Assembly (NCBI GenBank): GCA_963575745.1
Contig: CAUYUJ010009469.1
Span: 33,501-97,500, forward strand
Origin: Prorocentrum cordatum
Taxonomy: Eukaryota; Sar; Dinophyceae; Prorocentrales; Prorocentraceae
Length of the DNA stretch: 64,000 nucleotides
Reading direction: 5' to 3'
Positions 22,510 through 33,322 of this stretch are shown piece by piece. Both the position numbers and the translations under genes were made by a program. Under the pieces are notes generated by a model, which was given only the letters and a program-made list of their open reading frames with translations, searched no databases and was not told the origin of the DNA. Each line of letters starts with the position of its first letter. The stretch's first letter is position 1.

Positions 22510-22858
22510 TCGACCACAAGAAGCGCCTTCTCAGAAGCACCCTTGCTTCTTAGAAGGCGCGTGCCTTGTCTGTAGATTTGTGGAAGTCGATTAAGGGAGA
22601 GGAATCATGCTGCCTAATAATTTCCAAATGTCTAACAGATGTTTCAAATATGTTCTAATTATGTTAAAAACATGTTTGAAACATGCTTATAACATGCGTT
22701 ACACAGTTTGAACACATCTTTAATTCAATGATAGGACTGTTAGAGTGTCCACTGTCATGGCATCCGCAACTGTAGATGTAAGGCCAGCGCCTTCTAAGAA
22801 GCAGCCTCCCTCCAAGAAACCTTCCCCCCTCCCCCTGCCCTCTTGTGCGCGCCACCAC
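22510..22858. mobile_element. Fam-G element, copy 3, split by Fam-P
   Basis: The left half (CTTCTCAGAAGC, GCTTCTTAGAAGGCGCGTGCC) and right half (GCGCCTTCTAAGAAGC, CCTTCCCCCCTCCCCCTGCC, GTGCGCGCCACC) match Fam-G but are separated by 192 bp of unrelated AT-rich DNA. Confidence 0.82.
22578..22769. mobile_element. Fam-P AT-rich MITE (TSD CTGTAGAT)
   Basis: A 192-bp AT-rich insertion with a perfect 8-bp duplication CTGTAGAT (22570-22577, 22770-22777). Its ends TTGTGGAAG and CATCCGCAA are imperfect inverted repeats. This fits a hAT-like MITE; only one copy is seen in the window. Confidence 0.85.
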
Positions 22859-23007
22859 GGGAGGGTCAAGCCACGGAGGCATAGGCAGGCGACAAGGTTG
22901 GCCAGAGAGGTCCAGTTACGATCAGGACATCGCTTCAGGACTCGCTGCGCGCACATTCGCAAAAGCACCCTAGGCGAAGTCGAGGGAGGGAGTAATCCAA
23001 GAAACAC

Positions 23008-23152
23008 TCAGGAGGGGGCAACAAAAACACACAGACACAATTAATGGTCGATTCCCCAGGAAATATACGAAAATATTGCTAGTGGGGGGGAAGACAAAAC
23101 CCAGAAAATAGGGGAAAATGGTGGGGGTCCTATTATTCGTGTGTATTTATCC
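23008..23152 (+). mobile_element. Fam-A element, copy 3 (right end lost)
   Basis: It has TCAGGAGGGGGC, AACACACAGACACAATTAAT and the GTGTGTATTTAT block, but the terminal GGGCCCCTTCA is replaced. Confidence 0.75.
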
Positions 23153-23265
23153 GTAAGGGCTTCGCGCCAGGCCGCCGGCCGCCTTCCTCGGATAATGGGA
23201 GATGGAAAAGCTAAATCATGAGGTCTGGGCGCCGCCGTGAAGCAGTGTCGGGACCTGTTTGTTTT

Positions 23266-24095
23266 TCGACCCTGGCTCCGCCTATTTGCGTGAGGGGCGC
23301 AACCGAATTTCAGGAATGTTGCAAATCCCATCTGTTTTGGGACCCTGACCCCGCCGATCTGCGTGAGGGTGTGTTGCCGAATTTCAGAAATTAGACCCTG
23401 ACCCCGCCGATCTGCGTGATGGGTGCCACCGAATTTCAGAAATGTGGCAAATCCCTTGTGTTTTTAGACCCTGACCCCGCCGATCTGCGTGAGGGGTGCG
23501 ACCGAATTTCAAAAATGTGGCAAATCCTGTTTGTTTTTGGACCCTGACCCTGTCGATCATGGTGAGGGGTGCCACCGAATTTCAGAAATGTTTAGAATCC
23601 CTTGGGTTTTCGGACCCTGACCCCGCCGATCTGCGTGAGGGATGCCATCGAATTTCAAACATGTGGCAAATCCTCTTTGTTTTTGGACCCTGACCCCGCC
23701 GATCTGCGTGAGGGGTGCCACCGGATTTCAGAAATGTGGCACATCCCTTGGGTTTTCGGACCCTGACCCCGCCGATCTCCGTGAGGGGTGCGACCGGATT
23801 TCAAAAATGTGGCAAATCCTGTTTGTTTTTGGACCCTGACCCCACCGATCTGCGTGAGGGGTGCCACCGAATGTCAGAAATGTAGCAAATCCAATATTTT
23901 TTTGGACCCTGACCCCGCCGATCTGCATGAGAGGTGCCACCGAATGTCAGAAATGTAGCACATCCCATGTGTTTTTGGACCCTGGCCCCGCCGATCTGCG
24001 TGAGAGGTACCACCGAATTTCAGAAATGTAGCAGTAGCAAATCCCATGTGTTTTGGACCCTGACCCCGCCGATCTGCGTGAGGGGTGTTAATTTT
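23266..24095. repeat. 73-bp tandem satellite, about 12 units
   Basis: Each unit contains GACCCTGACCCCGCCGATCT, GCGTGAGGGGTGCCACCGAA, TTTCAGAAATGTGGCAAATC and a T-rich joint. Anchors lie near 23271, 23345, 23396, 23469, 23543, 23617, 23690, 23763, 23836, 23909, 23981 and 24060. One unit (23345-23396) has lost about 22 bp. Confidence 0.95.
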
Positions 24096-24454
24096 TACCC
24101 ACCCCAGCAATTCAGAGCACACGCTCAGGCCGTGCTAAACCTGCCCGTTTGGGCCTTCCCCCCCTCGCGCGGTCCATCAACAAGGAACAGTAAGTAGCAA
24201 GAAGCAGAACCGGAACAGTGGAAACTGGAAGCTGCAACTGGCACAGGAAACTGCGAACCTTCGGCCTACAGCCTGGTTGCCCCACAAGGGGGCCGGCGGA
24301 TTTGTGTGTCCCAGGGCCTCTTAAGAAACGTGAGTTTCGACGTCTTGTAGGGCGATGAGGGTGGCAGTGGCTGGGCAAGGACATTTGTGTTTTCCCCTCT
24401 GGCGAAAACAGGCGTTACCCCGGATGGAGAGGAGGGAGTGGGCCAGAATCGGCG
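24096..24454. other. Unassigned intron sequence
   Basis: No gene seen. It includes GTGTGTCCCAGGGCCTCTT near 24303, a fragment resembling the right end of Fam-A. Confidence 0.5.
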
Positions 24455-24640
24455 GGCCGGACGAAAGGGGGGGATTGGGAAAGGGGGGTTACGAAATCTG
24501 CGGCGCATGCAGCTGGTTTAGGCCCCGCCGAGGGGCCCATTCCTCGATCCATGGGCGCTTCCCGGCGCCAGGAGGCGCGAGTCGTGCACCTAACCTCAGG
24601 AAGGCATTAAGAACCCCCCCCCCCCCTTTTCCGGTGGATT
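24455..24640. mobile_element. Fam-J element, copy 2, right arm diverged
   Basis: It has GGACGAAAGGGGGGGATTGG, TTACGAAATCTGCGGC and the TCGATCCATGGGCGC core. The right part becomes a C tract. Confidence 0.65.
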
Positions 24641-24865
24641 ATAACGCCCCCGCACCCTGGAGCGTTATGGCCGCACCGGTGCATTATAACGCCCTCACAT
24701 TCAGAGACAATCTGAGTGCACGCCTCGCTGTCTTTGGAATTTCCGCGCCACGCGGTGCTAAGATAACGCCTCGGTGCGGGCGGGGCGATACCCTCGGATG
24801 GACTCCCCCTTAGGACGGCCGGGAAACATCGATTTCTGTAAAGGAATTGTAATAGGAAACGCATT

Positions 24866-24869
24866 GTAA

Positions 24870-24900
<31 letters not shown>

Positions 24901-25070
24901 GTTCGTGCTCGTATTCGTATTCTTACTCTTATTCGTGTTCTTACTCGTATTCTTACTCGTATTCGTATCGCGTTCTTATTCCTATTCGCATTATTATTCT
25001 TACTCGTATTCCCATTCGTACTCGTATTCCTATTCGCATTCTTATTCTTACTCTTATTCGTATTCCTCCG
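24866..25070. repeat. CGT and TATTCG/TACTCG simple repeats
   Basis: About 11 CGT units, then degenerate TCGTAT/TCTTAC hexamers. Confidence 0.93.
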
Positions 25071-25206
25071 CCGATGGTGGATTTTGTTTTCTGTGTGCGG
25101 CGGGTGCTAAGTGCATCGTTCGGCTAAAACTGCCCGCCTGGAATATTGAGAAAGCCGGGTGCTAAGAATAACCCAGGGGGGTTTCTTAATGCCTTCCTGA
25201 GGTTAC

Positions 25207-25321
25207 CAGGAGGGGAGAAACACACAGACATAATTAACCGTCGATTCCTATGAAAATATTGGAAAATAAGGGGTATCCTTTGATTTGTGTGTGTTTATTT
25301 GTGTGTCCCAGGGCCCCTTCA
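25207..25321 (+). mobile_element. Fam-A element, copy 4 (internally shortened)
   Basis: From CAGGAGGGGAGAAACACACA to GTCCCAGGGCCCCTTCA, 115 bp. The GGGAAGTGGGG middle block is deleted. Confidence 0.85.
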
Positions 25322-25500
25322 ACCTACCAGGGCGGTTCGGGGGGGCGTGCCCGGCGACGTGCGGTGGGGCAGACGGAGCGAGCTCCAGGAAGTGCCTCGC
25401 GCGGGTCTGGGCGGACGCGTGTCTTCCGCGGGCAGGCCTGGTCGCCAACAGGCGTCCGCTCGATCTTGCTCCCATGCTTCTCCTCGCCATCATCACTCGG

Positions 25501-25666
25501 AGGTGGATAGACCTCCTACCCTGACACGTCGATTAGTAAATTGGCCGTTTTCGGTTCGCGAGAGGGCGTCGCGGCCGTCATTTTTGCGGGTCCAGGTCCG
25601 TCGGTTTCGGTCCCAGGCCGCTTTCATTAAGCGGAGGTTTGCTAAAGGGAGATTTGTCCAACGCCG
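25501..25666 (+). mobile_element. Fam-F element, copy 2
   Basis: An intact copy of about 165 bp with ACCTCCTACCCTGACACGTC at the left and GGGAGATTTGTCCAACGCCG at the right. It lies about 50 bp upstream of exon 1.6. Confidence 0.85.
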
Positions 25667-25718
25667 ACTCACCATCGTCTCGTCAAGTCTTCGTACGTCG
25701 AAGCTCGCCCCCACGCAG

Positions 25719-25777
25719 GTGCACGACGTCATCCTGACGCCCTGCGACGTGGTGAAGCAGCGCCTGCAGCAGGGCCG
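25719..25777 (+). CDS. Mitoferrin-like carrier copy 1, exon 1.6
   Basis: It encodes VHDVILTPCDVVKQRLQQG, the second carrier signature; copy 2 reads VHDMIITPTDVVKQRLQLG. The HD before the signature and KQR within it are typical of mitoferrin repeat 2. The acceptor is ACGCAG|GTGC. The donor is placed at GGCCG|GTTTGC because it joins to exon 1.7 as GRYAGALDC, parallel to GRYSGIADC in copy 2. It is 59 nt. Confidence 0.93.
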
Positions 25778-25827
25778 GTTTGCCGGGCAACCCAAGGCAA
25801 GACCCAGAGAGGAGGGTAGGGAGTAAC

Positions 25828-25890
25828 GTTCGGTCGGGCACGTCCCTCTACATGAGGAAGATTCAAACCTAGTCAAAAAATAGTGTGTGG
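25828..25890 (+). mobile_element. Fam-D fragment
   Basis: GGTCGGGCACGTCCCTCTACA followed by AAAAAATAGTG resembles the left half of Fam-D. The right half is absent. Confidence 0.6.
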
Positions 25891-25944
25891 ACGTTTTTGT
25901 TCTTATGATTTGCTGCGGTAGTGTTCGAGTATGTTTGATGTTTG

Positions 25945-27256
25945 GGGGGTCTCAAATTCTTTACGCTTCGCGTATCCCCACCAGCCCATCTCACAGCAGC
26001 AACTCTCGCGAAGCATGCCGACAGTCGTGTTTTCCAGGCGTGTGTCCGCTTGGCCCCGCATATCTCCCCTGTTCCTCTTTCCTCCCGCCTCCTTGTACAT
26101 CCTCCTTGTGAGGGGAGCGGGAGAAGGACGAGGCGGAGGAGGAGGGAGAGAAAGCGCTCCTCGTGATTTGAGTCGTTTGGGGTTTCTCGTCCTGGTGTGA
26201 GTCGTTCGGGCCCTTCTTCCTGGTGTGAGTCGTTCGGGCTCTTCGTGGTGTGAGTCGTTCGGGCTCTTCGTCCTGGTGTGAGTCGTTCGGGCTTCTCGTG
26301 GTGTGAGTTGTTCGGGCCCCTCATCCTGGTGTGAGTCGTTCGGGCCCCTCCTCCTGGTGTGACTCGTTCGGGCTCCTCGTGGTGTGAGTCGTTCGGGGCC
26401 CGCGTCGTGGTGTGAGTCGTTCGGGCTCCTCGTGGTGTGAGTCGTTCGGGCGCCTCGTCCTGGTGTGAGTCGTTCGGGCCCCTCCTTGTGGTGTGAGTCG
26501 TTCGGGCTCTTCGTGGTGTGAGTCGTTCGGGCCCCTCGTCCTGGTGTGAGTCGTTCGGGCTCCTCGTGGGGCCTCTTGGGGGCCTCTTGGAGCCTCGTGG
26601 GGCCTCTTGGGGGCCTCTTGGGGGCCTCTTGGGGGCCTCTTGGGGGCCTCGTGGACCCTCTTGGGGGCCTCTTGGGGGCCTCTTGGGGGCCTCTGGGCGG
26701 CCTCTTGGGGCCTCGTGGGGCCTCTTGGGGGCCTCTTGGGGGCCTCTTGGGGGCCTCTTGGGGCCGCTTGTGGGCCTCCTGGGGGGCCTCTTGGAGGCCT
26801 CTTGGGAGCCTCCTGGGGGCGTCTTGGGGCCATCTTGGGGCCTCTTGCGACCTCCTCAGAAGCGCAAATGAGAGCTGCCCCCCTGAGAAGAACAAAATGA
26901 GCCCAAAACCTTCGTAAAATGAATGATTTTGCTATGAGGGAAGATGAGCGCGGCCCCCTCAGAAGGCCAGAATGGGGCCAAAACCATAGTAAAATCAATG
27001 ATTTCTGCTTCAAAGACGAGTTCAGGGGCCAAACTACCTCCCCCCCTCGGGACCAGAATCCTCGTGAGGGTAGTCGTTTTTTTGCCCTCCGATGAGTCGA
27101 AATGGACCCCCCTGATCCCACTCGGCCCGCCCTCTCCAGGTCCAGGGGAGGGGGTAGGGGGAGGGGTAAACCCCTCCCCGAAGGGGAAGATAGGGTGTTA
27201 GGGGGTTGAGAACAGAGAGAGCTTTCTAGACCACTCACCCCCAAAGGGCTGGTGGG
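25945..27256 (+). mobile_element. Fam-B composite element, copy 1
   Basis: The left edge TTTACGCTTCGCGTATCCCC then ACCAGCCC; the right edge AAAGGGCTGGTGGGA. The interior has 28-32 bp units of GGTGTGAGTCGTTCGGGC (about 26160-26570), CTTGGGGGCCTC units (26570-26850), two AAATCAATGATTT blocks and a GTAGGGGGAGGGGTAAACCC palindrome. The same order is found in copy 3 at 44897, which is shorter. Confidence 0.75.
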
Positions 27257-28085
<829 letters not shown>

Positions 28086-28892
28086 TCGTTCGGGATAATC
28101 GTGGTGTGAGTCGTTCGGGCCCCTCGTCCTGGTGTGAGTCGTTCTAGCAGTAGCAGTACCAGTAGCAGTAGCAGTAGCAGTCGTTTGGGCTAATCGTGGT
28201 GTGAGTCGTTCGGGCCCCTCGTCCTGGTGTGAGTCGTTCGGGCTCCTCGTGGGGCCTCTTGGGGGACTCTGGGAGCCTCTTGGGGCCTCTTGGGAGCCTC
28301 TTGGGAGCCTCTGGGCGGCCTCTTGGGGGCTTCTTGGGGCCTCTTGGGGCCTCTGGGGGGCATCTTGGGGGCCTCTTGGCGGCCTCTTGGGACCGCTGGG
28401 GCGCCTCTGGGGGGCCTCTAGGACGCCTCTTGGGAGCCTCCTGGGAGCCTCTGGAGGCCATCTTGGGGCCTCTTGCGACCTCCTCGGAAGCGCCAATGAG
28501 AGCTGCCCCCTGAAAAGAACAAAATGAGCCCAAAACCTTCGTAAAAGCAATGATTTTGCTATGAAGGACGATGAGCGCGGCCCCCTCAGAGCGCCAAAAT
28601 GAGGCCAAAACCGTAGTAAACTTAATGATTCTGGCTTTCAAGAAGAGCAGAGGGGCCAAAGTGGTTCCCCCCGTCGGGGCCAGAATCCTCGTGAGGGTCG
28701 TCGTTTTTTGGCCCTTCCAGGAGTCAAAAAAGACCCCCCTGACCACGCTCGGCCCGCCCTCTCCAGGTCCAGGGGGAGGGGGTAGGGGGAGGGGTAAACC
28801 CCTCCCCGAAGGGGAAGAAGGGGGGTTGGGGGGTTGAGGACAGAGAAAGCTCGCTAAACCATTCACGCCCAAAGGGCTGGTGGGATTTTTCT
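28086..28892 (+). mobile_element. Fam-B composite element, copy 2, left end missing
   Basis: It repeats the order of copy 1 from the GTGTGAGTCGTTCGGGCCCC units through CTTGGGGC units and AAAGAACAAAATGAGCCC to AAAGGGCTGGTGGGA. The left edge is replaced by the TAG tract, suggesting tandem duplication with loss. Confidence 0.75.
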
Positions 28893-29109
28893 TCCCAGAT
28901 CCGCTGGTAGGGGGACGTACCGGATCTAAGAGTCATGGAGCCATGCCGACGTGGCGCAAGCGATCCGTGAGCGCCCGCCACGAGAGCAGCGGAGGCGCGC
29001 ACACGCGATCCCGCGCCTGCCTGCACGGTCACGGAAGCTGCGGCCAGAGCCACGCACCCGGGGGCCAGGTCAAGACGGAGGAGATCCGTGCGCGATCAGA
29101 CCCCAGACT

Positions 29110-29300
29110 CGGGCCGAACGAAAGGGGGGGATTGGGAAAGGGGGGGTTACGAAATCTGCTGCATGCAGCTGGTTTCGGCCCCGCCGCCGGGCCCATTCCT
29201 CGATACATGGGCGCCTCTGGCGCCGCGAGGCGCCGGGAGAATCAGCTACGCGAGCTGATTCTCAAACCCCCCTTTTGCTATCCCCCCCTTTTGCCCGACC
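29110..29300. mobile_element. Fam-J foldback element, copy 3
   Basis: Left GGGCCGAACGAAAGGGGGGG, right CCCCCCTTTTGCCCGACCC; the core GATACATGGGCGCCTCTGGC and a TACGCGAGCTGATTCTC stem. Confidence 0.8.
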
Positions 29301-29435
29301 CGACCCTTCGCTCCCGCCGCGCCCGGGTCGTGGGCGCGCGGCAGGCCAACGGGCAGCAGATGGGGCCGCGCTGCGCGCGCCCCGCAGAACGCGCTCCAAC
29401 GCTCACGGGCCTGGTGTCCTGGGCCGACCTCCCAG

Positions 29436-29570
29436 CTTGGCATCGCTCGGACGTGTGCATTCTTTTCTCGGCGAGGACCATCGAGGAGCATCCTTGATCA
29501 TTCGGCGAAAAAAATCCACGCACGAAACCGAAAAAAAAACACAGGGAATGGACGTCCGAGCGATGGCAAG
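29436..29570 (+). mobile_element. Fam-C MITE, copy 2 (TSD CCCAG)
   Basis: CTTGGCATCGCTCGGACGT to CGATGGCAAG, flanked by CCCAG at 29431-29435 and 29571-29575. Confidence 0.92.
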
Positions 29571-30581
29571 CCCAGGGGTCACACGCTCGGGAGGCGAGGG
29601 AGGTCAAGGAGGATGGAGTGCTGGCCTGTCTCCAGCAGGCTCGACACCCTGGGGCACCATTCGAGTAAGCCACGCACGAAGTCGTGATCCGTCGGTCGCC
29701 CCGCCCGTCTCGCCCGTTCGGGCTTCGGGCCGATCGGGATCACTCGCACGAAAGGCGTGGCGAGCTTCGAAACGCGCTCGGCAGCGAAGGCCATTCAGTG
29801 CATCCTCGCCTTAGCCTGCTCAAACTCTATTTATGGGTACGTGTGACACTGGCCGATCCGCTGAGCTCCTGCGCGGCGATCTTAAGGAAGATGTCGGCCC
29901 ACATGTTCCCGAAGAGGTTGTTAGTCGGCTCCCCTGCAGCCACGCACGTCTTCAGACCCTCATCACCAGACCTGTGGGCACGGGTCCAGACGAAGTGGGG
30001 GAGAGGCATCGTTCCTATACAAAGCACACATTTGCCGCCGAACTGAAGCATGCGGCGCAAGCGCTCGCACATGCTTCCAAAGCCAGATCGATCCCTTGGT
30101 CTGGAGGGCCAGGTAGTCTTTCACGTGCTCCAACGGTCGAGCGGCGATCTCGAGGGCCCGATGAGCCGCGACACGCTCGGCCCCAGGCACGGACTGAACG
30201 GACGACAGGTCCACGACGGCACAACCGCAACGTCGGGCCTCGGGAAAACCGTTTTCAAAACAAGACACGCCACCAAACAATGGATTGTCCCCGGGAAGCA
30301 AGGTCGACACCCATTCTTGCACAGGCATCTGCCCAGGCTCCTCAAGCCGAAGAGCCGGCCTCAGAGGCATGGCGTAGAGCACGCCCACGGGCGGGAGGTT
30401 CGGCTCCTCGCCAACGCTTCGCTGCTCCTGGCTCCAGACGTCCCTCCTCGCCCGCAGAGTGTCGTCGGGGTACCGGTTCTGCTCCTCACCTTCCCGGCCT
30501 CGCGCACAGAACAGGAGAACAGTTCATGCTCCAAGTCAGCGTGCTCGTGGCCGCAGTACTCACTTCACGACTTGTCAGTGT
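29571..30581 (-). pseudogene. Minus-strand coding-like segment, unidentified
   Basis: On the minus strand three frames carry long protein-like stretches. They are GVLYAMPLRPALRLEEPGQM and LLPGDNPLFGGVSCFENGF (30388-29963), FGGKCVLCIGTMPLPHFVW (30072-29827) and SKLATPFVRVIPIGPK (29794-29579). They are not repeat-like and are separated by frame changes. I recognise no family. It may be a decayed retroposed gene or transposon ORF in the carrier intron. It is bounded on both sides by Fam-C copies. Confidence 0.4.
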
Positions 30582-30713
30582 CTTGGCATCGCTCGGACGT
30601 GTGCATTTTTTCTCGGCGACGGCCATCGAGGACCATCATCGATCATTTGGCGAAAAAAAAACACGCACGAAATCGAAAAATACACGAGGAATGGACGTCC
30701 GAGCGATGGCGAG
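30582..30713 (+). mobile_element. Fam-C MITE, copy 3 (TSD GTGT)
   Basis: CTTGGCATCGCTCGGACGT to CGATGGCGAG, with GTGT at 30578-30581 and 30714-30717. Confidence 0.92.
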
Positions 30714-30815
30714 GTGTAGCCAGCCTCCTTGCGCCTCGCAGGCGCTCACATCCCACCTGACAGGAGCTCGGCCAGCGCGCTCCCCGCAGCCCTGCAGACA
30801 GCGGCTGCACGTGAC

Positions 30816-30947
30816 CTTGGCATCGCTCGGACGTGTGCATTTTTTTCTCGGCGAGAACCATCGAGGACCATCCTAGACCATCGAGCAAAAAAAAACACGC
30901 ACGAAACCGAACAATGCACGGGGAATGGACGCCCGAGCGACGGCAAG
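30816..30947 (+). mobile_element. Fam-C MITE, copy 4 (TSD TGAC)
   Basis: CTTGGCATCGCTCGGACGT to CGACGGCAAG, with TGAC at 30812-30815 and 30948-30951. Confidence 0.92.
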
Positions 30948-30951
30948 TGAC

Positions 30952-31190
30952 CGTGCCTGAGAGCTCCCATCCCAACGCGTTTCCGCCGGCCGTCCTCGGC
31001 TCTCGGCGGAGCTTCGGGCAGGACGCGATGGGTTTGCCGGCTCTCGAGGCCGCAGATCATTAGAGGCTTCACCTCGCCGAGGTTGAGGCGCGGCAGGTTG
31101 ACGTGCCGTCCAGGGTCGTCGGCGAGCGCGGTCGAGCTGAGCATGTCTCAGCCCACGCGCATCGGCGATCCAGCGCGATCTGGAGCACGA
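30952..31190 (-). pseudogene. Minus-strand coding-like segment, upstream part
   Basis: The minus strand reads HVNLPRLNLGEVKPLMICGL and continues to MGALRHG next to Fam-C copy 4. If that element and one TSD are removed, the frame runs on as HVQPLSAGLRGARWPSS to Fam-C copy 3. No family is recognised. Confidence 0.35.
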
Positions 31191-31195
31191 TGTTT

Positions 31196-31315
31196 GTCTT
31201 CTTACTATTACTACTATCATTATTATCAATATTATTATTATCATTATTATTAGTAGTATTATTATTAGTATTATTATCATTATTATTAGCATTATTATTA
31301 TTATTATTATTATTC
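31196..31315. repeat. ATT/TTA trinucleotide microsatellite
   Basis: About 115 bp of ATT units with TATCATT variation, the only AT-type trinucleotide tract in the window. Confidence 0.95.
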
Positions 31316-31379
31316 CGACATCGCCGATGCATCGGCGACGCGTCGCGATCTACGGGCCCCATGTATTGTTATGTCATGT

Positions 31380-31700
31380 GGGAGGCGTCCAGGTGGGGCA
31401 TGGGGCAGGAGGGGGGAGGAGGAGGGAGGAGGGTAGATAGGAAAGGGGAAGGGAGGAGGAGGAGGATGGGGGATACGGGAGTGGGAGGATGAGGGAGGCG
31501 AGATGTGGAGGGGGCAAAGGGGCGGGAGAACGCGAGCGCCTGGGCTGGGGGGTGCCATTTGGGCATAAGGTGGCCGGAGGGTGGTAGCAGGGAGGAGCGG
31601 AGGGAGGCGGGGGATGGAAGGGCTTGCGGAGGACGAGGAGAGGATCAAACACATCATTGACGAATCTCAGAAACATCATCAAAAACATCAAGAATATCAA
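31380..31700. other. G-rich unassigned intron sequence
   Basis: GGAGG-rich to about 31620, then AAACATCAT units. No gene. Confidence 0.5.
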
Positions 31701-31739
31701 ACACATGAAATGTAATAGGCGAAGAACGAACGGCACAAG

Positions 31740-31902
31740 TCAGGGGGGGAAGAAGCACACAGACACAATTAATCGTCGACCCCCAGGAAAATATGGGAAA
31801 CTATGGGAAGTGGTGGGGAAGACATGAATTCAGAAAAGATTGGAAATTATTGGGAATAATGTTATCTGTGTGTATTTATTTGTGTGTTTGCGGGCCCCTT
31901 CA
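31740..31902 (+). mobile_element. Fam-A element, copy 5
   Basis: TCAGGGGGGGAAGAAGCACA to CGGGCCCCTTCA, 163 bp. No clear target duplication; the left flank has been altered. Confidence 0.85.
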
Positions 31903-32146
31903 ATCGCGAACATCATCGAAAACATCGAGAAGATCAAAAACATCAACGACGAGACATTCTCAAAAACATCAAGAAGATCAAAAACATCAAAAGGAATAGA
32001 CGAAGAACGAATGGCACAAAAGCATCAGCGTTTGGAGGTCCGCGCGGGGTGCTCGGATCGGCCCTGGGTCCTCCCGGAGCGGCGCCTGCGGCGCCGCTCC
32101 GGGCGCACACGCGCGCGCGCCGGGGAGGGGGGGCCCACGCCGGCCC

Positions 32147-32277
32147 CTCGGCATCGCTCGGACGCGTGCATTTTTTTCTCGGCGAGGACCATCGAGGAGC
32201 ATCCTTGATCATTCGACGAAAAACCCACGCACGAAACCGAAAAAAGCACAGGGAATGGACGGCCGAGCGATGGCAAG
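32147..32277 (+). mobile_element. Fam-C MITE, copy 5
   Basis: CTCGGCATCGCTCGGACGC to CGATGGCAAG, 131 bp, directly abutting the direct repeat that flanks Fam-D copy 2. Confidence 0.88.
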
Positions 32278-32290
32278 GTCCAGTGTTACG

Positions 32291-32474
32291 TCGGGCGTGT
32301 CCCCCCACAGGGGGATTTTCGACGAAAAAGATAAAAATACCCAAAACTATTCCAAACAGAACAAGACACTCAAAGAATAGTCCCCAGACAATGTTTGGAG
32401 CATTTTTTTATTATTTTGGATGTATTTTTATATTTCGTCGAAAATCCCCCTGTAGGGGGACAGGCCCGATTTAA
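32291..32474 (+). mobile_element. Fam-D MITE, copy 2 (13-bp direct repeats)
   Basis: GTCGGGCGTGTCCCCCCACA to GGGGGACAGGCCCGATTTAA, with long inner TIR including GGGGGATTTTCGACGAAAAA. The 13-bp GTCCAGTGTTACG occurs at 32278-32290 and 32475-32487. Confidence 0.9.
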
Positions 32475-32750
32475 GTCCAGTGTTACGCTTCTGTTGTTGA
32501 GATGCTTTTCCCTTTGGACGGGGACCCAAAGAATATACACCATCACCACGTCGATTCCTCCTCTCTCCTCTACCCTCCTCTTTCCTTTCCTCTCTCCTGG
32601 GGGAGGGAGGGGGTGAGGGAGGCGGTGCTGGTGTATATTTTTGGGCCCCCCATTTGGAGAGAGAAGGGCGCAATCAGGGGCAGCGGTGAGGGAACGTGAC
32701 GAAAGGCACTCTGTTGGTGTTTTGTCGGATCGAGCGCGGGAACCGCCCAG

Positions 32751-32796
32751 GTACGCCGGCGCGCTGGACTGCGTGTCGAAGACGCTTGGACACGAG
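32751..32796 (+). CDS. Mitoferrin-like carrier copy 1, exon 1.7
   Basis: A 46-nt microexon encoding YAGALDCVSKTLGHE, the matrix helix of repeat 2. Copy 2 has YSGIADCVVSMWRHE inside one large exon. The acceptor is GCCCAG|GTAC and the donor CACGAG|GTCC. It is in frame on both sides (two bases carried from exon 1.6, phase 0 to exon 1.8). Confidence 0.92.
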
Positions 32797-33033
32797 GTCC
32801 CTCCCTTCCCCTTATCCCATCCTTCCTCCTGCTAGGTTCTCCTCTCTGCTCTTATTCCCCCTTCCCTCCCCTCCTCCGTCTCCCTCCCTCCTCTCTGTCC
32901 CATATGTCTTCCTCGCGTTAACCTCGTCCCTCTGTTGACCATCTCCCCGCCTCTGCTTCGTATTCCTGATCCTCTTCGTGCTCGTGCTGCTGCTTCTGAC
33001 ATTCCCCTTTTTGGAGAGGCCTGACGGCCCGTG

Positions 33034-33240
33034 CCGCCGACCCTGATCGAAGGGGCTAGGAGGGGGAGGAGGAAGCGAAGATGATTATGATGATGATGAT
33101 GATGATGATGATGATGCTGATGCTGATGCTGATGCTGATGCTGATGATGATGCTGATGCTGATGCTGATGCTGATGCTGATGCTGATGCTGATGATGATG
33201 ATGATGATGATGTTGATGATGATGATGATGATGTTGTTGT

Positions 33241-33322
<82 letters not shown>

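Noticed and set aside
23266-24095. CRISPR array
   Set aside because: The 73-bp units are repeated along their whole length with no variable spacers, and the window is eukaryotic.
23384-24122. A ladder of overlapping frames offset by 73 bp
   Set aside because: Each is one reading of the 73-bp satellite, not a gene family.
25903-27244. Minus-strand frames with GPQEAPKRPPRGPQEAP repeats
   Set aside because: Translation of the CTTGGGGGCC and GTCGTTCGGGC minisatellites inside Fam-B.
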